From Cryptomeria japonica (lineage: Eukaryota; Streptophyta; Pinopsida; Cupressales; Cupressaceae), in the NCBI RefSeq assembly GCF_030272615.1, contig NC_081414.1, forward strand, positions 3,473,501 to 3,537,500: a stretch of 64,000 nucleotides of DNA, written 5' to 3'. Under the pieces are notes generated by a model that searched no databases, was not told the origin of the DNA, and saw only the letters and a list, made by a program, of their open reading frames with translations. Shown one piece after another: positions 58,981 to 64,000 of the stretch. Position numbers and translations under genes: made by a program. The first letter of the stretch is position 1. The number at the start of each line of letters is the position of its first letter.

Positions 58981-59700
58981 AGGCAAGTGCAGGAGTTGTT
59001 GAGGAAAGGTCTGATCAAAGAAATTCTAAGCCCTTATGTAGTACCTATTGTGTTGGCACCGAAGAAGAATGGAAAATGGAGGATGTGTATCGATTCGAGA
59101 GCAATAAACTAGGTTATAATGAAGTACAAATTTCCTTTGCCAAAAATGGATGACATAATGGATTGTTTGAGTGGAGCTAGATATCTCACAAAGATTGATT
59201 TGAAGAGTGGATGTCATCATATTAGAATCAGAGAAGGTGATGAATGGAAGACAACATTCAAGACAAATGAAGGATTGTATGAGTGGTTGGTAATGCCCTT
59301 TAGATTGACTAATGCACCAAGTACTTTTATGAGATTGACGAATGATGTATTGGAGAAGTTCTTGGGTAAGTTTGTGATTGTATATTTAAATGAAATTTTG
59401 ATTTTTAGTAAGACAAAAGAGGAATATTTGTTGCATGTGAGACAAGTTTTGTAGAGAGTGAGAGAAGAAAAGTTGTTGATTAATCTTAAAAAGTGTAGTT
59501 TCATGAAGGAGGAGCTTGTATACTTGGATTTTGTGATATCTGCGGATGGACCCTAAGAAAGTGAAAGCAATTGTTGAGTGGCTTACACCGGAGAGTATTG
59601 GAGAGGTAAGATCATTTCATGGATTGGCTAGTTTCTACCGGAAGTTCATCAGAAATTCCAGTGCAATTTGTAGCCCTATGACTGAGACAATGTGGGGAGA
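58981..59700 (+). pseudogene. reverse transcriptase of chromovirus
   Basis: ELLRKGLIKEILSPYVVPIVLAPKKNGKWRMCID, then FPLPKMDDIMDCLSGA, FTKIDLKSG-type YLTKIDLKSGCHHIRI and EWLVMPFRLTNAPSTF. The catalytic block reads YLNE (59383-59394) where Y-x-D-D is expected, so both metal-binding aspartates are lost. Stops and a frameshift occur near 59112, 59454 and 59550. Confidence 0.88.
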
Positions 59701-60280
59701 CTAGAAGGATTTTAAGTGGACAACTGGAGCAAACTGGAGTTTTGAGTTGTTGAAGCAAAAGGTGACTGAGAAACCTGTGTTAGCCTTACCAGATTTCAAC
59801 AAAGTCTTTCAGGTGGATTGTGATGCTAGTGGAAGTGCAATTGGAGCTGTGTTTTCCCAGGAAGGAAGACCTATAGCATAGTTTAGTGAGAAGTTGAATT
59901 ATGAAAGAAGAAGATATTCACTGTATGATCAAGATTTCTATGCCATAATTCAAGCCCCGAAGAAGTGGAGACACTATTTATTACCTAAGGAGTTTGTGTT
60001 GTACACGGATCATCAGGATTTACAGTATTTGAGCAGTTAGAGTAAGTTGAATCAGAGACATATGAGATGGGTTGAGTTTATGCAGAGTTATACTTTTGTT
60101 TTAAAACACTGGAGTGGGAAGTCAAATAAGGTCGTTGATGCCTTGAGTAGAAGAAGAAATTTGATAACAAGGATGGGAGTTGCAATATTAGGATTTGATG
60201 AATTGAAGACCCTGTATGCGGAAGACCTCGATTTTGCAGAACCTTGGAGAGCTTGTGTTGAACCTATTATTGCAGACTAG
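59701..60280 (+). pseudogene. RNase H of chromovirus
   Basis: [24 protein letters not shown] (first Asp), FSEKLNYERRRYSLYDQDFYAI, and LVLYTDHQDLQYL-type EFVLYTDHQDLQYL, then HMRWVEFMQSY and NKVVDALSRR (last Asp). Stops at about 59880, 60040 and 60279. Confidence 0.86.
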
Positions 60281-61638
60281 AGTAAGTGGTTGGGTTATTT
60301 CATTCAGGATGAGATGTTGTTAAGGGGAAATTAGTTGTGTATACCCTAGAGTTCTATGAGAGACAATTTGATTGAGGAGAAACATAGTGGACGATTGGAA
60401 GGACATTTTGGGATTGATAAGACAGTGACCTTGGTGAGTGAGAATTACTTTTGGCCTCAGATTCATAAGGATGTCAAGAAATTTGTTTAGAGTTGCAGAA
60501 TTTGTCAAGTTGCAAAAGGAAGTAGTCAGAATACTAGATTATATAAGCCTTTGACATTACCAGAGAGACCTTGGGAAGATATAAGCATGGATTTCATATT
60601 GGGATTACCGAAGAATTAGAGAGAAAATGATTCTATATTTGTGGTGGTGGATAGATTTTCAAAGATGACACATTTTATACATTGTAAGCAGACAAAAGAT
60701 GTAGTTCATGTAGTAGATCTATTTTTCAAAGAAGTTGTGAGATTGCATGGGTTACCGAAGAGCATTGTTTCAGACAGAGATGCTAAGTTTGTTGGTTACT
60801 ATTGGAGGACACTTTGGAAGAAGATGAAGACAATTTCGAAGTTCAATTCTACGTTTCATCCACAGACAAATGGAGAGACCGAGGTTGTGAACCAAAGTTT
60901 GGGGAATTTGCTCAAGTTTCTCAGATGTTTGAGTGGAGATAAACCCGGAAGTTGGGATTTGATATTGGCACATGGGGAATTTGCATATAATAATTCAGTA
61001 AACCAGAGTACAAGACACCATTTGAGATAATTACCAGAGTGAATCCTAAGGGACTTTCAGAATTGAAAGATATCAGTCATGAAACTAAGAGGAGTGCAGA
61101 AGTAGAAACATTTGCAGATCATATGGAGGCATTACATTCAGAGGTAAAGCATCATTTGGAAGATATGAACCAGAAATACAAGGAGAAGGCAGATGAGAAA
61201 AGAAGACATAAGAAATTTGATTTTGGAGATGAAGTGATGGTATATCTGAGAAAGGGGAGATTTCTTGTTGGAACCTATAATAAGTTGAGGATGAAGAAGT
61301 TTGGACCATGTAAGATCTTGAGGAAATTTGATTCAGGTAATGCATACAAAGTAGAGCTACCGGAAACCCTTGACATATCACTTATTCTGAGTATTGGAGA
61401 TCTTTATCGATATCGTGAAGCATAACTCAGTGACAATGAACTGGACTTGAAGCAGTTTCCTGAGAAGAAACCAGATGAGATTGAAGAAGTTTTGGATAGC
61501 AGAGTCAGTAAGAGCACGCACAACAATCAGTACAAAGAGTATCTTGTAAATTGGAAAGGCAGACCAGTTGTGGATTATTCTTGGATTTATCAGGCTGAGG
61601 TAGACCATCTTGGTTTTCCTCTAGCCCCTGCAAAGTGA
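60281..61638 (+). pseudogene. integrase with chromodomain of chromovirus
   Basis: HHCC finger at about 60360-60515 (H-x3-LEGHFG...CRICQ). The core has [10 protein letters not shown] (Asp), VVDRFSKMTHFI, SIVSDRDAKFVGYYW (Asp) and FHPQTNGETEVVNQ (Glu). The C-terminal domain (VMVYLRKGRF...LRMKKFGPCKIL) ends near 61425. A chromodomain follows at about 61470-61620 (EIEEVLDSRVSK...YKEYLVNWKGRPVVDYSWI), which in active elements steers integration to marked chromatin. Stops lie at about 60340, 60490, 60618 and 61030. Confidence 0.9.
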
Positions 61639-61668
61639 GGGACTCACTTTTCATTAACCCCAGATGTC

Positions 61669-62460
61669 TGATGCAGGAGCATTCCTAATTTTTGGCAATC
61701 TTGCATCACCCAAAAATATTTCCTTTTAGTTTCTTTGTTCTTTTCAACATTTTTATTTCTGAGAGTTACCAGATACCTTGGCATTGATCATTTATCTTGC
61801 GGAGTTGGATTTGAACTTCATTCTTGTCCATCTTTCTTGTTTTGGATCCGCGTTTTATTTGGATATCTTTTCAACAAGTTTTCGCTTCCGGATTGGCTAG
61901 CAATTTTCTATTTTCCCAGATGCTTGAGCTTGATGGCTAGTTGATGTTCCTAGATCTTGTGAAGTGATTCCTTGATTTGTGGAGCTGACTTATCATGTGT
62001 GGGATGGTCTTCCATGCTTGGTTTACCCTGCTGTTGGTTTGCGCTTCGTGGTGATTCTTTTTCAGAGGATTTTAATCTCGTCTTTTGGCCGACCTATCTA
62101 CACATTTCATTTTCTTTTCTTATGGGAATGTGGACTTTCTTGGCTGACCCAGATGTTCGCGGATGCTATATAATGATGTATTTGACCCTAGTAGATTCAA
62201 CATTGAGTATTAAGGATATAGAATTGTAGATTGTAATTTGAATCTGACGTTTGCTTCCAGATTGATGCATATAGATGTATCTCTGTAATAGGGCAGTTGC
62301 CTTCATGTAAGAGGAATGTTATTGACAGTTGCATTTGAATCCATAAATTGATCCATGCCTGATCTAACATTCTCTCTCTCTCTTGGCTTGTATTATGTTG
62401 TTTTGTTCTTGTTGCATGGACCAAACTTCCTCTTTGGGGATCCTCCTATTTGTGGCTGCA
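61669..62460 (+). repeat. 3' LTR of chromovirus
   Basis: TGATGCAGGAGCATTCC...GTGGCTGCA, 792 bp. It matches the 5' LTR with many substitutions, so the insertion is older than element 1. Confidence 0.85.
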
Positions 62461-62679
62461 CCAACAAGGGTGGGGTCTACTATCAAAGATCATGGATCAG
62501 ATGGAACAAAGCTTGATGACAATGAGAACTAATGTGTTACACTTCCATCGGGTGGCGATAAGCCGATAAAGCAAAGGTAGAGCCCCTTTAGACATAAGTG
62601 AGACTTAACGCCTAAAATAAGATTGATCGAGCATTTTTGGAATTAAAACATATGAAATGCGACCCCCAAAAAAAAGGGA
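62461..62679. other. short spacer
   Basis: No gene. It contains CGATAAGCCGATAAAGCAAA (about 62557-62577), which resembles the sequence directly before the chromovirus 5' LTR (56053-56072). Confidence 0.5.
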
Positions 62680-62684
62680 TTAAC

Positions 62685-63477
62685 TGTTATGAATCCCACA
62701 TATACTAAGAGGGGGGGGTGAATCAGTATCTAATCGGTGATTAGAATTTCTTGACTTAAAACATGCAGAACATATTATAACAATGTACCGGTATGCAAGA
62801 AATAATACAATAAATAGAATTAAGAACATCCACATGAAAAGCACACCATAACACAAGGTTTTAAAGAGGAAACCTGGTGTGGGAAAAACCTCGGTGGGAT
62901 TTGTGACCCACAATATTCACTCATTGGCCAATAAGAGAATATTACTTACAATAGGGGCTTGCACATGCAGGAAGGCCAACTGCCTAGAGCTCACTGCTCA
63001 ATGGGAAGTCTCACTGACTTACAATGAGGATTATACAAATCCAATATCTTGTACTGCTTTACAATAGCATCTATAATGCCCGATCCAGTACCGATTGCTG
63101 CTCTGCTTCTTACATAAACCCTTTAGCCTATATTTCGCATAATAGGTCTGCCTAATATTTTCCTTATCGCTTACACCTCTTACAAAATGTCTACAATGAT
63201 CTCTTTTATATATAAGAGTCATTTTACAATTTGCCAAGTCGGCTTACAAAGTTTTTACAATAATAAACAAAATATAATATAACAAAATCATGTCGGCCTC
63301 TGTGCCGGTATACTTCCTTTTTTTGTGCCGGTGCCGGTGTCCTGAGTGTCGATGTAGAGTGTGATCTGTTGATGCTGGTATAATGCCTTTGCCGGTACCA
63401 TAGGATTGCAAGGTTGCCATCAATGACAAAACCTTCAGTCACATACAATGTCTCATTGGAGTGTGCATATGCCAACA
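62685..63477 (+). mobile_element. solo LTR, family C, with TSD TTAAC
   Basis: 793 bp, TGTTATGAATCCC...ATGCCAACA, flanked by TTAAC at 62680-62684 and 63478-63482. It shares with 51079-52141 the G-run plus TGAATCA block, AAAAACCTCGGTGGGA, CTAGAGCTCACTGCTCAA and CATCAATGACAAAACC, but is about 270 bp shorter. Confidence 0.9.
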
Positions 63478-63482
63478 TTAAC

Positions 63483-64000
63483 ATGGTGAATTATGCATAA
63501 CCACAACTGCACTTTTTCTGAGTAAAACCTGTTTGCCCAATGGCTTCACCACACGACGACCTATGACTTCTCTGTCCAAATGCAAGACCAAGAAAACTTC
63601 CATTTGTGTTCTTTGTCTTCTTTGTGGCATGTGATTAAATGCCTTTGCATCTCTAACTAGTGGGTGTGAAGCTATTACTTTGCACATTCTTTGTCAAGTT
63701 GCACTTGTTCTCTGTGATACTTATCATCTCTTCATCTCTATCCAATGGATGTCTCTACATGTCTCTACATCTTTGCCCAGAGCATCTTCTCAACTGTTGA
63801 CATCAATGACAATCTAATGCCAACAAAAGGAGTGTTGTCTTTGATGTCAAAGAGGAGTCAACAAATGATGAAGAATTATATGTAGTCGTATACAACTCCA
63901 TCATCTTGTATTTTGTTGAAAATATAAGCTCTTATTGTTAAACTTGTTGTTCCAAATGTGTAACTTGATAGCATTCTTTGGTTTAGAGGTTGTCTAGTGT
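63483..64000. other. unassigned sequence at window edge
   Basis: TTGACATCAATGACAATCTAATGCCAACA (in part 63797-63835) resembles the family C LTR 3' end. TGTTGTCTTTGATGTCAAAG from 63843 resembles an LTR start of the same kind, so further family C sequence probably crosses the window end. No gene seen. Confidence 0.4.

Overview
The window looks like intergenic and genic DNA of a seed plant, most likely a gymnosperm/conifer. That assignment is an inference from very AT-rich, retrotransposon-saturated DNA, Tat-type and chromovirus Ty3/gypsy elements, many solo LTRs, and one intron-rich plant gene. No bacterial-type operons, tRNAs, rRNAs or CRISPR arrays were seen.

The only convincing cellular gene is a COBRA-like (COBL) gene on the + strand, with six coding exons between 12,080 and 16,135. 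It predicts a complete 445-aa secreted, GPI-anchored cell-wall protein. A second splice-compatible signal-peptide first exon lies 3.3 kb upstream (8,738-8,825), just after a CpG-dense stretch. It would give a 452-aa isoform, or else it is the relic of a tandem copy.

Layout: 0.8-2.0 kb, decayed LINE ORF1 (- strand); 2.0-3.3 kb, duplicated LTR-type sequence; 3.36-4.22 kb, solo LTR; 6.05-6.87 kb, a 408-bp tandem duplication; 8.4-16.6 kb, the COBL gene; 17.2-19.9 kb, a solo LTR nested in another solo LTR, both with target-site duplications (TSDs); about 20-23.2 kb, the 3' part of a - strand Tat-like element (element 2); 23.2-41.1 kb, a 17.9-kb + strand Tat-like element (element 1) inserted into element 2 with a CCTGA TSD and itself carrying a solo LTR in its 5' LTR; 41.1-50.4 kb, the gag-pol part of element 2, split by a ~1-kb TIR element; 50.4-52.7 kb, a + strand gypsy remnant split by a solo LTR; 53.9-56.0 kb, an LTR-like and pyrimidine-rich stretch; 56.1-62.5 kb, a + strand chromovirus with both LTRs and a C-terminal chromodomain; 62.7-63.5 kb, another solo LTR with TSD.

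Elements 1 and 2 share one domain order: gag with a CCHC-like knuckle, protease, G-patch, RT, RNase H, a second (archaeal-type) RNase H, integrase. Element 1 adds an antisense plant-mobile-domain gene with a coiled-coil tail between integrase and the 3' LTR. Its leader and the region upstream of that antisense gene carry many copies of the palindrome TCGTACGA. All retroelement genes here are interrupted by stops or frameshifts, so no element looks autonomous.
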